A stretch of DNA of 64,000 nt from Polynucleobacter sp. AM-7D1 (GCF_018688455.1 NZ_CP061319.1:558001-622000), one strand, 5' to 3'. Counted from the stretch's first letter, positions 29,274 through 38,691 are shown. The notes: generated by a model not told the origin, from the sequence alone. Numbers and translations: made by a program.

Positions 29274-30290
29274 ATGAACTCCATGGATCTCACCCAAGCA
29301 TCGATATGGTTGCCACTGTTTTTCTTTGTGGCTATGGGTATTGCGATGTTGTCGTATGTTGTGCTCGATGGCTATGACTTAGGTATTGGGATGTTATTGA
29401 ATCGCGCATCTGATCAAGACAAAGACATGATGATTGCATCGATTGGCCCCTTTTGGGACGCCAATGAGACTTGGATTGTGTTGGGGGTGGGCTTGCTCTT
29501 AGTAGCGTTTCCATTGGCGCACGGCTTGATCTTGACCGAGCTCTATTTACCAGTCGCTGTAATGTTGCTAGGCCTCATTTTGAGGGGTGTTTCTTTTGAC
29601 TTCAGGGTCAAAGTCAATATTGAACAAAAACCTTTGTGGAACTTTTTGTTTTATGTGGGCAGTCTGTTAGCGGCGATCTCCCAAGGCATCATGATTGGAC
29701 GTCTGATTGTAGGTTTTGAATCAGGCCTCTTAGGCTGGCTATTTTCTATCTTGGTCGCCATTTGTTTGCCAGCAGGATATATCTTGCTCGGATCAACCTG
29801 GCTTATTTTAAAAACAGAAGGCAATCTGCAAAAGCGAGCTTTTATATGGGCTAAAACCAGTCTGTGGTTAACGGCATTTGGGGTTGCGCTGGTTTCTCTG
29901 GCAACACCTTACTTTAGTCCTGAGATCATGCATAAATGGTTTGCTTGGCCGCAGATTCTTTGGCTATCTCCAGTGCCTATTGCAACCGTAATTCTGTTTT
30001 TATTAACCCATCGTTTTATTGATGCTGTTGAAAAGAAAACCAGCACCCGTGAATGGTTGCCATTTGCCAGTGTGGTCGCTATCTTCTGGCTATCATTCTT
30101 TGGGATTGCCTATAGCATTTTCCCCTATGTCATTATTGGCGAGATGACTCTATGGCAGGCCGCTGCTGCTACCGAATCTTTGTGGGTAATTTTTTGGGGT
30201 GCAATAGTCGTGTTGCCCACTATCTTGGGCTACACCCTGTTTTCTTATCGTATCTTTAAGGGTAAGGCTAGTGCGCTGACCTACTACTAG
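29274..30290 (+). CDS. cydB: Cytochrome bd-type ubiquinol oxidase subunit II
   Basis: A 338-residue membrane protein with about eight helices. The motif VVLDGYDLGIGML is at residues ~28-40, and GPFWDANETWIVLGVGLLLVAFP is a family signature. It pairs with CydA to form the oxidase. The start lies 2 bases after the cydA stop, so the two are coupled. No small CydX-like ORF follows on this strand. Confidence 0.94.
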   Translation: MNSMDLTQASIWLPLFFFVAMGIAMLSYVVLDGYDLGIGMLLNRASDQDKDMMIASIGPFWDANETWIVLGVGLLLVAFPLAHGLILTELYLPVAVMLLGLILRGVSFDFRVKVNIEQKPLWNFLFYVGSLLAAISQGIMIGRLIVGFESGLLGWLFSILVAICLPAGYILLGSTWLILKTEGNLQKRAFIWAKTSLWLTAFGVALVSLATPYFSPEIMHKWFAWPQILWLSPVPIATVILFLLTHRFIDAVEKKTSTREWLPFASVVAIFWLSFFGIAYSIFPYVIIGEMTLWQAAAATESLWVIFWGAIVVLPTILGYTLFSYRIFKGKASALTYY

Positions 30291-30296
30291 GAATAC

Positions 30297-30485
30297 TCAG
30301 CGCTTATTGAGTTCTTTTAGAAGTGTTCTTTGCACTACAAATGCGAGTGGCAGGGCAAGCCAGCTGAGCCACAAATAAGGAGAATCTACTGGCAGTGATT
30401 TTCTGACAAGATATTCAAAAATGAAGGCAGCAGCGATAGCAATCGTGCTGGAGGTAATGACGTTTTTATCTATTTTCTTACGCAT
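30297..30485 (-). CDS. Small membrane protein, hypothetical
   Basis: A 62-residue ORF with two hydrophobic segments (about residues 10-27 and 35-54), a basic N-terminus (MRKKIDKN) and a basic C-terminus (LLKELNKR), giving a plausible two-helix hairpin protein. It fits exactly between cydB and the iron ABC ATPase gene, in the direction of the latter (24 bases downstream of it). No ribosome site is clear and no family is recognised, so it may not be real. Confidence 0.45.
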   Translation of the reverse strand: MRKKIDKNVITSSTIAIAAAFIFEYLVRKSLPVDSPYLWLSWLALPLAFVVQRTLLKELNKR

Positions 30486-30509
30486 AACATGTCTAATCAG
30501 TAAAAGGGT

Positions 30510-31580
30510 TTAGTCGTTAAAAGTCACAACGTGATCAGCCACTAAATGGATGCCAATTTTTTCTCCAATGGCATGATCATGGTGACTGGGAACAAAAGCA
30601 AAAATCTCTACTCCAGAGGCGAGTTTGAGGGTATATAAAAAATCAGCGCCACGGAAAATCTTGCGTACTACTTCTGCTTGCATGGGGCTGTGATCATCGT
30701 GGGAGATATCATCCGCACGCAAGAGCACATCAATCTCATCTCCCACTTTTCCAGTGTGCCCAGGTTCTAAATCTAATTCACCTAACTCGATTCTGACTTT
30801 ATTGTTGGGTTGAACAAGTCCTTTTACAAAGACGCCGCGACCAATAAAGTCTGCCACATATCGGTTGACTGGTTTGTGATAGAGCTCATATGGAATATCC
30901 CACTGAATGACTTTGCCCTCAGCCATAACACCTGTTTTATCCGCAATTGCAAATGCCTCAAATTGATCATGAGTCACTAGCAAGGCAGTAATGTTGTTTG
31001 CTTTCAGAATTTCTCGGGTCTCACCTGCAAGACGCTCTCTCAGTTCAATATCGAGACTAGAGAAGGGTTCATCAAGCAAAATTAAGTCAGGCTCTGGGGC
31101 CATCGCTCTTGCCAGTGCCACTCGTTGTTGTTGTCCGCCGCTCAGTTCATGAGGGTAGGCATCAGCCTTGTCTGAGAGTGAGACTCTTCCAAGCCATTCC
31201 TTGGCAACGCTCGATCTTTGCTGGCTGGGGAGGTGCTGAAGGCCAAAGGCAATATTTTCTAAAACATTCAGATGAGGGAAGAGGGCAAAGTCTTGAAAGA
31301 CCATCCCTACTTTTCTTTGGTTCGGCGGAGTATGGGTAGAGGCAGAGCTCACAAGCTGATCCCGTAAGAGAATCTCACCGGCTTTTACTGGCTCAAATCC
31401 ACAGATAGCTCGAAGCACAGTAGACTTCCCGCAGCCTGAGGAGCCCAATAGGCATCCAATTTCACCCTGGGCGAGATCTAGATTGAGGCCTTTGACAGCT
31501 GTTACGCGTCCCTGACCATCCAGGCTGGGATAGTCAATTTCCAGCTGTTTGATAGAAAGCAGTGTGTGAGTCGAGTTCAT
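30510..31580 (-). CDS. Ferric-iron ABC transporter ATPase (FbpC/FutC type)
   Basis: A 356-residue importer ATPase. It has Walker A GSSGCGKST, signature ELSGGQQQRVALARA, Walker B LILLDEPFSSLD and a C-terminal TOBE-like domain (~residues 270-356). It resembles FbpC, PotA and CysA, and the neighbours fix it to iron: the iron-type permease is divergent (68 bases between starts) and the iron-binding protein follows the permease. It energises Fe(III) uptake across the inner membrane. Confidence 0.88.
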   Translation of the reverse strand: MNSTHTLLSIKQLEIDYPSLDGQGRVTAVKGLNLDLAQGEIGCLLGSSGCGKSTVLRAICGFEPVKAGEILLRDQLVSSASTHTPPNQRKVGMVFQDFALFPHLNVLENIAFGLQHLPSQQRSSVAKEWLGRVSLSDKADAYPHELSGGQQQRVALARAMAPEPDLILLDEPFSSLDIELRERLAGETREILKANNITALLVTHDQFEAFAIADKTGVMAEGKVIQWDIPYELYHKPVNRYVADFIGRGVFVKGLVQPNNKVRIELGELDLEPGHTGKVGDEIDVLLRADDISHDDHSPMQAEVVRKIFRGADFLYTLKLASGVEIFAFVPSHHDHAIGEKIGIHLVADHVVTFND

Positions 31581-31648
31581 CCCTATAATTTTCTCATTAA
31601 TGCTAGTGGTTTAATACATAGCTAGAGTCTAAACGGATTGTGGATTGA

Positions 31649-33205
31649 ATGAATCGTATTGTGGTGCTGCTTGCCCTGTTGTTATTTTTGCCCCTATTTG
31701 GCTTGGCAGCGCCATTCCTATTTCCCGGAAGTGAGTTATTAGCCAGCGGCACCCTGAGTCATTTATGGAACTTTGTGTTGGGCGGATATATTGCTTCCAC
31801 CTTGGTGCTCATACTTGGTGTTGGTATCGGAGTATTTATCCTGGGTGTGGGTAATGCCTGGATCATTGCTAGCTATGAATTCCCTGGTAAAAAAATATTT
31901 GAGTGGGCATTAATTCTTCCCTTGGCTGTCCCTACTTACGTCATGGCTTATTTATTTGTTGATCTGCTGCAGTTTTCTGGGCCGATACAAAGTGGCCTTC
32001 GTAGCATGCTCGGAATGGAGTCCTTATGGTTCTTTCCAGATCCGCGCTCATTGAGTGGGGCTATTTGGTCTTTTTCATTCTGTCTCTTTCCCTATGTCTA
32101 CCTCATTACTCGCACTGCATTTCTAGAGCGTAGCGGTCGATTGATTGAGGTTTCGGAAACCCTTGGCTACAGTCCTCTGCAAGGGTTTATGAAGTTAGTG
32201 TTGCCTATGGCAAGACCAGCTATCTTCGCCGGCATGGCCTTGGCACTCATGGAGGTACTAGCTGATTTTGGTGCGGTTTCTTACTTTGGTGTGCAAACCT
32301 TTGCAACTGGTATTTTTAAGGCTTGGCTTTCTTTTGGTGACCGTGTGGCTGCGGTGCAGCTTGCCTTGGGCCTATTGAGTTTTGTCTTACTCATCTTCTT
32401 TATTGAGCAAAGCAGCCGTTCTAAATTGCGTTATGCCTCTTCATCAAGAGGTAAGACGTTAGCTAAGCTTCTGCGCGGTAAGAAAGCCTTTTTTGCATTT
32501 GGATTTTGTGGTGCGACGCTTTTGTGCGGATTCTTGTTACCAGCATTTGCACTCGTGCAATTACTCTTTAAACAAGGTCTGACAATTGATATTCGATATC
32601 TAGATTGGTTGAGCAATTCTTTATCTGTTTCCGTTTTGACTGCAGTGATTTCAGTTGTACTCGCAGTATTTTTTGCTTACTCGGTGAGGATGAATGCTCG
32701 CTTAAGCTGGGTCAATCGATTGCTAGGCTTTGGTTATGCACTTCCTGGAGCGGTTCTTGCGATCGGCATTCTTTCTTTTCTAGAGATTTTTCAGCTTGCT
32801 TGGTGGATGTCTGCGAGCATGCTGGTTCTGGTCTACGCTTATTTGGTGCGCTTTCTATCCTCCAGTTTACAAAGCGTCGAGGCAGGGCTTGCCCGCATTA
32901 CTCCATCTATGGATGCTTCGGCAGCCTTGTTAGGTTTATCTAAAGGACAGATTTTGAGGAGGGTACATGTACCCCTGCTAAAACGAAGTCTCATTACAGC
33001 GGGCCTCTTTGTCTTCGTGGATGTGATGAAAGAGTTACCGGCAACTCTACTATTGCGCCCCTTTAACTTTGATACTTTAGCTGTGGCAACCTATCAATTG
33101 GCGGCAGACGAGCGCCTTGCTGAGCTCGCATTACCCTCCTTAACAATTGTTTTAGTGGGGCTTTTCCCTGTTTTACTGCTTTCCAGGGTGATTTCTAAAT
33201 CTTAA
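31649..33205 (+). CDS. Ferric-iron ABC transporter permease (FbpB/FutB type)
   Basis: A 518-residue inner-membrane protein made of two fused permease halves, each with the EAA-type loop (SETLGYSPLQGFMKLVLPMARPA at ~172; ALLGLSKGQILRRVHVPLLK at ~430). This duplicated architecture is typical of iron FbpB permeases. The gene is divergent from the ATPase, and the binding-protein gene follows after 62 bases that hold a Fur-like site. Confidence 0.9.
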   Translation: MNRIVVLLALLLFLPLFGLAAPFLFPGSELLASGTLSHLWNFVLGGYIASTLVLILGVGIGVFILGVGNAWIIASYEFPGKKIFEWALILPLAVPTYVMAYLFVDLLQFSGPIQSGLRSMLGMESLWFFPDPRSLSGAIWSFSFCLFPYVYLITRTAFLERSGRLIEVSETLGYSPLQGFMKLVLPMARPAIFAGMALALMEVLADFGAVSYFGVQTFATGIFKAWLSFGDRVAAVQLALGLLSFVLLIFFIEQSSRSKLRYASSSRGKTLAKLLRGKKAFFAFGFCGATLLCGFLLPAFALVQLLFKQGLTIDIRYLDWLSNSLSVSVLTAVISVVLAVFFAYSVRMNARLSWVNRLLGFGYALPGAVLAIGILSFLEIFQLAWWMSASMLVLVYAYLVRFLSSSLQSVEAGLARITPSMDASAALLGLSKGQILRRVHVPLLKRSLITAGLFVFVDVMKELPATLLLRPFNFDTLAVATYQLAADERLAELALPSLTIVLVGLFPVLLLSRVISKS

Positions 33206-33206
33206 T

Positions 33207-33221
33207 TGATAATCATTCGTA
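33207..33221. promoter_or_regulatory. Candidate Fur box
   Basis: TGATAAT-C-ATTCGTA matches the 7-1-7 Fur motif (TGATAATnATTATCA) at 11 of the 14 defined positions or nearby. It lies about 50 bases before the iron-binding protein gene, immediately after the permease stop. Confidence 0.5.
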
Positions 33222-33267
33222 TTTGTGATACATTAGATTCACTCTAATTCTGATCGTAAATACAGCA

Positions 33268-34323
33268 ATGGCAAGTCAATTAATATCCAAATTCCTACTC
33301 AGAACTACATTTCTTCTGAGCTTTTGTATGGCCTTGCCACTACACGCCCAGGATGCTAAAGAATTAAATCTCTATTCAGCTCGTCACTACCAAACTGATG
33401 AAGCGCTTTACAGTGACTTCACGAAAAAGACGGGTATCAAGATTAATCGCATTGAGGCTGATGACAATGCTTTAGCTGAGAGACTCAAAAGCGAAGGAGC
33501 TAATAGTCCGGCAGATGTTATTTTGATGGTAGACGCAGCCCGACTCTGGCGCGCACAAATTGATGGCTTCTTTAAGCCAATTCATTCAAAGTATTTAGAG
33601 AGTCGTATCCCAGCGAATTTGCGATCTAAGCCTGATGCAGAGGGCTCAACCTGGTTTGGTTTTTCAACTAGAGCTCGTCTCGTGGTCTACAACAAAGCCA
33701 AAGTAAACCCGCAAGATGTTGACACTTATGAGAAATTGGCTGAGCCGATGAATAAAGGTAAGGTTTGCACGCGTTCAGGGGCTCATCCTTACATGCTGTC
33801 ATTGATCGGCGCCATGATTGAGCGTCGTGGTGAGGCTGCTACAGAAGAGTGGGCTAAAGGTATGGTGGCTAATATGGCGCGTCCTCCAAGAGGTGGTGAC
33901 ACCGATCAAATCAAGGCAGTTGCATCCGGCGAGTGTGGTGTAGCTTTAACAAATTCCTATTACTTAGTGAGGCTCCTGCGTTCAACTAAGCAAGAAGATC
34001 AAGCTATTGTTGCTAAGATTGGCTTCGTTTGGCCAAATCAGAAAACTACCGGTACGCATATCAACATTGCGGGTGGTGGCGTAGCCAAGAATGCGCCACA
34101 TTCACAAGCTGCTATTCAGTTCCTAGAATATCTAGCGAGCGATTCAGCACAAGAATATTTTGCCAATGGCAATAACGAGTGGCCTGTGGTGAAGTCAGTC
34201 AAGATTGAAAATGAAGGGCTAAAAATGTTAGGACCCTTTAAGGCTGAAAATATTTCTGTTGCGGCTATTGGTAAAAACCAAATTGCCGCCCAAAGATTGC
34301 TCGATAGAGTGGGTTACAAATAA
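33268..34323 (+). CDS. Ferric-iron ABC transporter substrate-binding protein (FutA/FbpA type)
   Basis: A 351-residue periplasmic protein with a signal peptide ending LHA-QDAK. The mature start ELNLYSARHYQTDEALYSDFTKKTG is typical of FutA/IdiA-type Fe(III) binders, and the C-terminal lobe has paired tyrosines (TNSYYLVRLL), the usual iron ligands. A Fur-like box in the spacer suggests its own iron-repressed promoter in addition to the permease transcript. The 3' end overlaps the converging 103-residue gene by 10 bases. Confidence 0.9.
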   Translation: MASQLISKFLLRTTFLLSFCMALPLHAQDAKELNLYSARHYQTDEALYSDFTKKTGIKINRIEADDNALAERLKSEGANSPADVILMVDAARLWRAQIDGFFKPIHSKYLESRIPANLRSKPDAEGSTWFGFSTRARLVVYNKAKVNPQDVDTYEKLAEPMNKGKVCTRSGAHPYMLSLIGAMIERRGEAATEEWAKGMVANMARPPRGGDTDQIKAVASGECGVALTNSYYLVRLLRSTKQEDQAIVAKIGFVWPNQKTTGTHINIAGGGVAKNAPHSQAAIQFLEYLASDSAQEYFANGNNEWPVVKSVKIENEGLKMLGPFKAENISVAAIGKNQIAAQRLLDRVGYK

Positions 34324-34625
34324 GTTACCCGCTTTAGCAATTCTTCTGTATTGATGATGGCAGACTGAAAGGTCTTGCCATCTAGACTATTAACGATCAC
34401 GCCAATTCCCGCTACCGGTGCAAGGCTGTCTACTTTAAAACGGCCCACATTGCCCTGTTGCCTGATGAAGCATTCTTCATCAAAGAAGAGTCGATCGCCA
34501 TTATCGTCAATTTCATCTGAATCAATAGTGCTAAAGCCAATCAGCTCTTGAAGCGCTTCTTTTGTATCGGCGATTTCCACGGTATGGATTTCTTTTGTGA
34601 GGGGATTGATGGCAAGAACTTGCAT
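34314..34625 (-). CDS. DUF3846-like hypothetical protein
   Basis: A 103-residue soluble acidic protein starting MQVLAINPLTKEIHTVEI, followed by a stretch rich in Asp and Glu (DSDEIDDNGDRLFFDEE) and GIGVIVNSLDG. The order resembles DUF3846, a family of unknown function often found on phages and plasmids. Resemblance is by pattern only. The 3' end overlaps the iron-binding protein gene by 10 bases, tail to tail. Confidence 0.6.
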   Translation of the reverse strand: MQVLAINPLTKEIHTVEIADTKEALQELIGFSTIDSDEIDDNGDRLFFDEECFIRQQGNVGRFKVDSLAPVAGIGVIVNSLDGKTFQSAIINTEELLKRVTYL

Positions 34626-34757
34626 AGAGGGCTTTCGGTAGATTGAAATTTGAATAAGTTCAATCCTAATTGATATTCTCTTAGCTTGCTTTAGATGTTC
34701 ATTTATGAAAGCTCGTTAGAATGAGTCAATATTTCATTTGATATTGGATTCCAGCTC

Positions 34758-35027
34758 ATGAAACTTCTTCCGAAGATTTTATTATCTAGCCTTGGGCTAT
34801 CTCTTTTGGCTTGCTCAACACCACCAAGCGAGTTTGGGGTCTATCGACAGTCCGATGGAACGGTTGGGGTGCATGCTCCAAAAACCGCTAAAGATACTGA
34901 GGCTCAGGCAGCTGCAGCAGAAGAGTGTAAAAAACTAGGAAAGCGAGGCGCCACTATTGTCGAATCTCGTAAAACAGTGAACGACCGCTTTCCTATGACT
35001 TACATTTTTAGGTGTACTAGCTATTAA
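34758..35027 (+). CDS. Small lipoprotein, hypothetical
   Basis: An 89-residue protein with a lipoprotein signal peptide (MKLLPKILLSSLGLSLLAC), lipobox LLAC with Cys19, and a short mature part with two more Cys (EECKKLG, FRCTSY) that could form a disulfide. No family recognised. Likely anchored in the outer membrane. Confidence 0.65.
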   Translation: MKLLPKILLSSLGLSLLACSTPPSEFGVYRQSDGTVGVHAPKTAKDTEAQAAAAEECKKLGKRGATIVESRKTVNDRFPMTYIFRCTSY

Positions 35028-35038
35028 GTTACAGCAGC

Positions 35039-35929
35039 TTAGCTAAGCAACCATTTCTTAATTGATTTATTGACACACATTGCATCTAAGGCAAGTCCAA
35101 AAAACTCTGAACCATTCGTTACCATGCTTTCAATAGCCTCAACTTTGCCAGATTTCACGCCACGCAGATAAGTTGCAGCACGATAGCGGAGGAAGTGCTC
35201 ATTCTCACCTTCTTCGTTATCAGTGGAGCAGATTTCGAGACTGCCGTAACGGGTTTCTGGATTGATGTTCAGAATAGAAAGGCCTAATGCACCAATCAAC
35301 TTCTCTGGTACCGGAATGGGCACATATGAGTAGAGCGAAACTAACTGCTCTTGTTCGTCAACTTCAATAATGTGGTCCACATCAAAGACATCTTTTTCTG
35401 TCAATTCAGTTTCACCAGAATCGCCGCCACCAAAGGTAGACTCAAATTGCAACATTGCTGTATTGCTATCTTTGGAGATATCGATCATGTCAGGGTAGCC
35501 AAGTAGGCCTTTCCACCAGTACATGAGTGAGAAGGTGCAGGGCTTTACTTCAACCAAACCCTTGCTGGTTGATTTGGCAAAGTACAAGCCAAAGAACTCA
35601 TCATCTTCCTCAAGTCCATACTGATCCACCTTGAGCTTTTTTGGCGCAGTTGCCTTAGGTGATTTCTTGGCAGCTTTCTTTGGGGCAGGTTTTTTAACTG
35701 CCGGCTTCTTTGCTGCTACTTTTTTAACCACTTTCTTAGCCGCTGGCTTTTTAGCAGTTGTCTTTTTACCAACAGGCTTTTTAGTTACTGGTTTTTTCAC
35801 TACCTTTTTTACGGCCTTTTTAGCTACCACTTTCTTAGCGGTAACTTTTTTAACGGCTTTCTTTGCAGGGGCTTTTTTTACCACCTTAGTAGCTACTTTC
35901 TTTTTTGCTGGAGACTTCTTTGTAGCCAT
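35039..35929 (-). CDS. Histone H1-like Lys/Ala/Pro-rich tail fused to an acidic globular domain
   Basis: A 296-residue chimera. Residues 1-100 are almost only Lys, Ala, Val, Pro and Thr in AKK, VKK and PAKK repeats, like bacterial histone H1/AlgP tails that bind DNA. Residues 101-296 are acidic and folded-looking: DDEFFGLYF, SLMYWWKGLLGYPDMIDIS, LRYRAATYLRGVKSG and SEFFGLALDAM. The C-terminal half faintly recalls YbjN-type domains but I cannot assign it. The repetitive tail probably varies in length between strains. A nucleoid-associated role for the tail is inference. Confidence 0.75.
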   Translation of the reverse strand: MATKKSPAKKKVATKVVKKAPAKKAVKKVTAKKVVAKKAVKKVVKKPVTKKPVGKKTTAKKPAAKKVVKKVAAKKPAVKKPAPKKAAKKSPKATAPKKLKVDQYGLEEDDEFFGLYFAKSTSKGLVEVKPCTFSLMYWWKGLLGYPDMIDISKDSNTAMLQFESTFGGGDSGETELTEKDVFDVDHIIEVDEQEQLVSLYSYVPIPVPEKLIGALGLSILNINPETRYGSLEICSTDNEEGENEHFLRYRAATYLRGVKSGKVEAIESMVTNGSEFFGLALDAMCVNKSIKKWLLS

Positions 35930-36158
35930 GGTCTATTACCCTTCCTATTGGTAGTTAATGTGCTGAGCGCACAAGTGGATATTACTTTAGTTCTATCTAC
36001 TTTTGCTGATACCTATATGGGGATTTACCTTGCATTATCAAGGGTCAACATCCAATTGTTTTTTAGTCATATTGAAGAGGGGTGGGGAGCTTGAATTTGA
36101 GCGTTAACTTGCTACACTGGAGTGGCAGTTATGAATAACCCCAACCTAAAGAGAATCT

Positions 36159-36380
36159 ATGTTCCCTGAATATCGCGAGTTAATTACTAAGCTGAAAACA
36201 TCAGATCGTCACTTTTCACATTTATTTGATAAGCACAACCATTTGGATCAAAAGATTCAGAGAATGGAGGCTCATACCGAACCTAGCACCCCTGAAGAAA
36301 TTGAGATCCTGAAAAAGGAAAAGCTTTTACTTAAGGATCAGCTGTATACCGTCTTGAAAAAGGCTAGCGCCGCTTCTTAG
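36159..36380 (+). CDS. YdcH family protein (DUF465)
   Basis: A 73-residue helical protein: MFPEYRELITKLKTSDRHFSHLFDKHN, then a charged coiled-coil segment ending EKLLLKDQLYTVLKKA. It matches YdcH/DUF465, small cytosolic proteins of unknown function. GAGA precedes ATG. A terminator follows. Confidence 0.85.
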   Translation: MFPEYRELITKLKTSDRHFSHLFDKHNHLDQKIQRMEAHTEPSTPEEIEILKKEKLLLKDQLYTVLKKASAAS

Positions 36381-36388
36381 TAGCTTTC

Positions 36389-36424
36389 GACCATCGGATC
36401 CCATATTGGGTCTGATGGTCTTTT
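36389..36424 (+). terminator. Intrinsic terminator after the YdcH gene
   Basis: GACCATC (36389-36395) pairs with GATGGTC (36414-36420); the inner CCCA/TGGG extends the stem; TTTT follows. Confidence 0.8.
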
Positions 36425-36432
36425 GGTATGTA

Positions 36433-36780
36433 TTACACCTTCTTTAAGAAGCAGGCTTTGAGCAACATATTGCCGGCCTCTGTCTTGCAGTCGACCTCGT
36501 GATCACCAGAGACTAAGCGAATACCCTTAATCTTCGTTCCAACTTTAAGGGTAGTGGACGATCCCTTTACCTTGAGATCTTTAATCAAGGTCACAGTGTC
36601 GCCATCAGCCAGTAAGTTGCCATTAGCATCTTTTACGATTAGGGCGCCTTCATCCTCTTCGACGGCAGCTGTCATAGGCCACTCATGACCACATTGAGCA
36701 CAAACAAAATTCTCACCGTCAGGGTAGGTCATATCCTCCTGGCAGGCTGGACATTTTGGAAGATTGGTAGTGGTATTCAT
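36433..36780 (-). CDS. yjdM: YjdM/PhnA-like zinc-ribbon protein
   Basis: A 115-residue protein with an N-terminal zinc ribbon (CPAC ... CAQC, residues ~10-34) and a C-terminal SH3-like domain ([20 protein letters not shown]). This is the YjdM/PhnA family, historically tied to phosphonate genes by position, but its role is uncertain. It stands alone here, with no phosphonate genes nearby. Confidence 0.88.
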   Translation of the reverse strand: MNTTTNLPKCPACQEDMTYPDGENFVCAQCGHEWPMTAAVEEDEGALIVKDANGNLLADGDTVTLIKDLKVKGSSTTLKVGTKIKGIRLVSGDHEVDCKTEAGNMLLKACFLKKV

Positions 36781-36852
36781 GTTGATCTTAGTGAAAAATA
36801 TATATATTCATTTTAGTCCACAGCGAGCGAGCTAATTTAGAATCAACTGACA

Positions 36853-38688
36853 ATGAGTAAATCAATCAAGATCATCATCAGTGCTTTGGCCGGGATCATC
36901 CTCCTATTGATATTGGGCGCTTGGTACGCAGCCTCTACAGTGGATCCAGTCCAACTAACGAAGTTGCTCTCAAGTTCAGTTAAGACTGCTACAGGGCGAG
37001 ATTTAAAAATAAACGGTCCCGTGAGATTGAGTTTTTTTCCAGGAATTTCTGTCTCTGCAGAACGCTTAAGTTTGAGTAATGCCTCTTGGGCATCAAATCC
37101 TGAAATGCTCACTCTCCAGCATATTGAGTTGGATGTTAAAGCTCTACCGCTACTCAGTAAGCGAATTGAGATTGGTAGCGTGAAACTTGCTGGTTTAGAG
37201 CTGATGCTCCAAAGAAATTCATCTGGTAAAGCAAATTGGGATATGAGTGCAGACATATCTACTGCTGCTCCTACTTCTGCTTCCACTTCCACTTCTAGTA
37301 ATGGCAATACAGATGCTTCAATGGTTGGTAGCAATTTGATCTACATGGATAGTATTTCTATTGTGAATGCTCAAATTCAGTATCAAGATGCCGCTAATCC
37401 AATCTCCACTTATCAAATTAAACGCCTGTCATTGGCGGAGGGTGGCGATAAAACAGTCATCTCTCTCGGCATGCAGGCTCAAGGGCAGGCTATTGAGCTG
37501 AGTGGAAAAACAGGTCCTCTTTCTGGGTTATTTAAGCAATGGGATGTTGCATTAACAAAGTTCCCGCTGGACCTGGCTCTCAATATGAATGGCAAACCTT
37601 TATTGATTAAAGGCGAGATCATCAAACCTCCGAAAGCCATGCCCTCGATCAATTTGGCCGTAAGCTCAAAGTCATTTGACTGGCCCACGCTGGATGTAGC
37701 GACTAATCCGGCTCCTCAAACTGTGGGTGGCACTCAGCCAGCCCCAGCGGCGCGCCAAGCCCAAAAGCCACAGTCCAGATACGTATTTAGTGATGAAGCC
37801 ATTCCTTTTGACTCAATACCTCAGGCCAAAGGGAAAATTGTCCTGGACATTGCGGAGTTGGGTTTACCAAAGCGTAAGCCCATCGAGAATCTCCAGGCCA
37901 CTTTACATTTAGATGGCAGTGCAATTGACATCCCAAATCTAAGCTTTCAGATGGGTAAGGGTGCTGCCAATTTGCAGATAAATCTCTCAAAGACCAACAC
38001 TGTAAATCCCATGCTGGCGGCAAAAGGTGTGACAAAAGATTTCACACTAGAGAATTTATTAGCCAGACTTGATCCGAGCTCCAAGGTCAGCGGTGGTGAT
38101 ATGAAGTTAGCATTTGATATAACAGCATCAGGAAACAGTCTTCATCAGCTGGCTGCTAATTCAAGTGGCAAGATTCAGTTGAGCATTAATCAAGCTCGTA
38201 TGGGAACAAACTTTTTAAATGATGCTGGTGATTTCGTAGCCACACTGTTAGATTCTATGAATCCAATCCGTAAAAAAACAAGTGATACGGTGTTGGAGTG
38301 TGCGATTGCCTACCTACCAATTAATAATGGTCAGATCAATATAGCCAATACGGTTGGACTTGAAACGGACAGGCTAGATGCCGTGTTGGCTGGCTCTATC
38401 AATCTGAAAACTGAAGTAGTGAATCTCATGATTGATCCACGAGAAAAATCAGGGCTCACTTCCGGCCTCGATTTAGCGGGACTCGTCAAGATGGGCGGCA
38501 CACTGGCAAATCCTAAGGCGGGCATTAACCAGGCTGGAGTAGTCAATAGCGCCGTCTCAATTGGTCTTGGATTTTTGACGGGCGGGGTCAGTATTTTGGC
38601 AGAGAACGCTAGGTCCATGACCTCAAAAAGTCACCCCTGCCGTGATGCGCTCCACCCTTGGGCTGATATATACCCGGGGGCGAAGTAA
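36853..38688 (+). CDS. AsmA family protein
   Basis: A 611-residue envelope protein. It has an N-terminal membrane anchor (residues ~5-27), then an AsmA N-terminal domain (DLKINGPVRLSFFPGISVSAERLSLSN in parts). A serine/threonine-rich linker (~residues 136-152) follows. The C-terminal half has repeated beta-rich segments, as in AsmA/TamB-like bridges that move phospholipids to the outer membrane. The end (PCRDALHPWADIYPGAK) has one Cys. It stops 3 bases before the converging membrane-protein gene. Confidence 0.88.
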   Translation: MSKSIKIIISALAGIILLLILGAWYAASTVDPVQLTKLLSSSVKTATGRDLKINGPVRLSFFPGISVSAERLSLSNASWASNPEMLTLQHIELDVKALPLLSKRIEIGSVKLAGLELMLQRNSSGKANWDMSADISTAAPTSASTSTSSNGNTDASMVGSNLIYMDSISIVNAQIQYQDAANPISTYQIKRLSLAEGGDKTVISLGMQAQGQAIELSGKTGPLSGLFKQWDVALTKFPLDLALNMNGKPLLIKGEIIKPPKAMPSINLAVSSKSFDWPTLDVATNPAPQTVGGTQPAPAARQAQKPQSRYVFSDEAIPFDSIPQAKGKIVLDIAELGLPKRKPIENLQATLHLDGSAIDIPNLSFQMGKGAANLQINLSKTNTVNPMLAAKGVTKDFTLENLLARLDPSSKVSGGDMKLAFDITASGNSLHQLAANSSGKIQLSINQARMGTNFLNDAGDFVATLLDSMNPIRKKTSDTVLECAIAYLPINNGQINIANTVGLETDRLDAVLAGSINLKTEVVNLMIDPREKSGLTSGLDLAGLVKMGGTLANPKAGINQAGVVNSAVSIGLGFLTGGVSILAENARSMTSKSHPCRDALHPWADIYPGAK

Positions 38689-38691
38689 TGC

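Noticed and set aside
35631..35954. 107-residue Phe/Ala/Thr-rich ORF opposite the histone-like tail
   Set aside because: It is the antisense of a Lys/Ala repeat; its hydrophobic appearance follows from complementing AAG and GCT codons.
36843..37334. 163-residue ORF antisense to the AsmA gene
   Set aside because: Lies inside the AsmA coding region; no family features.
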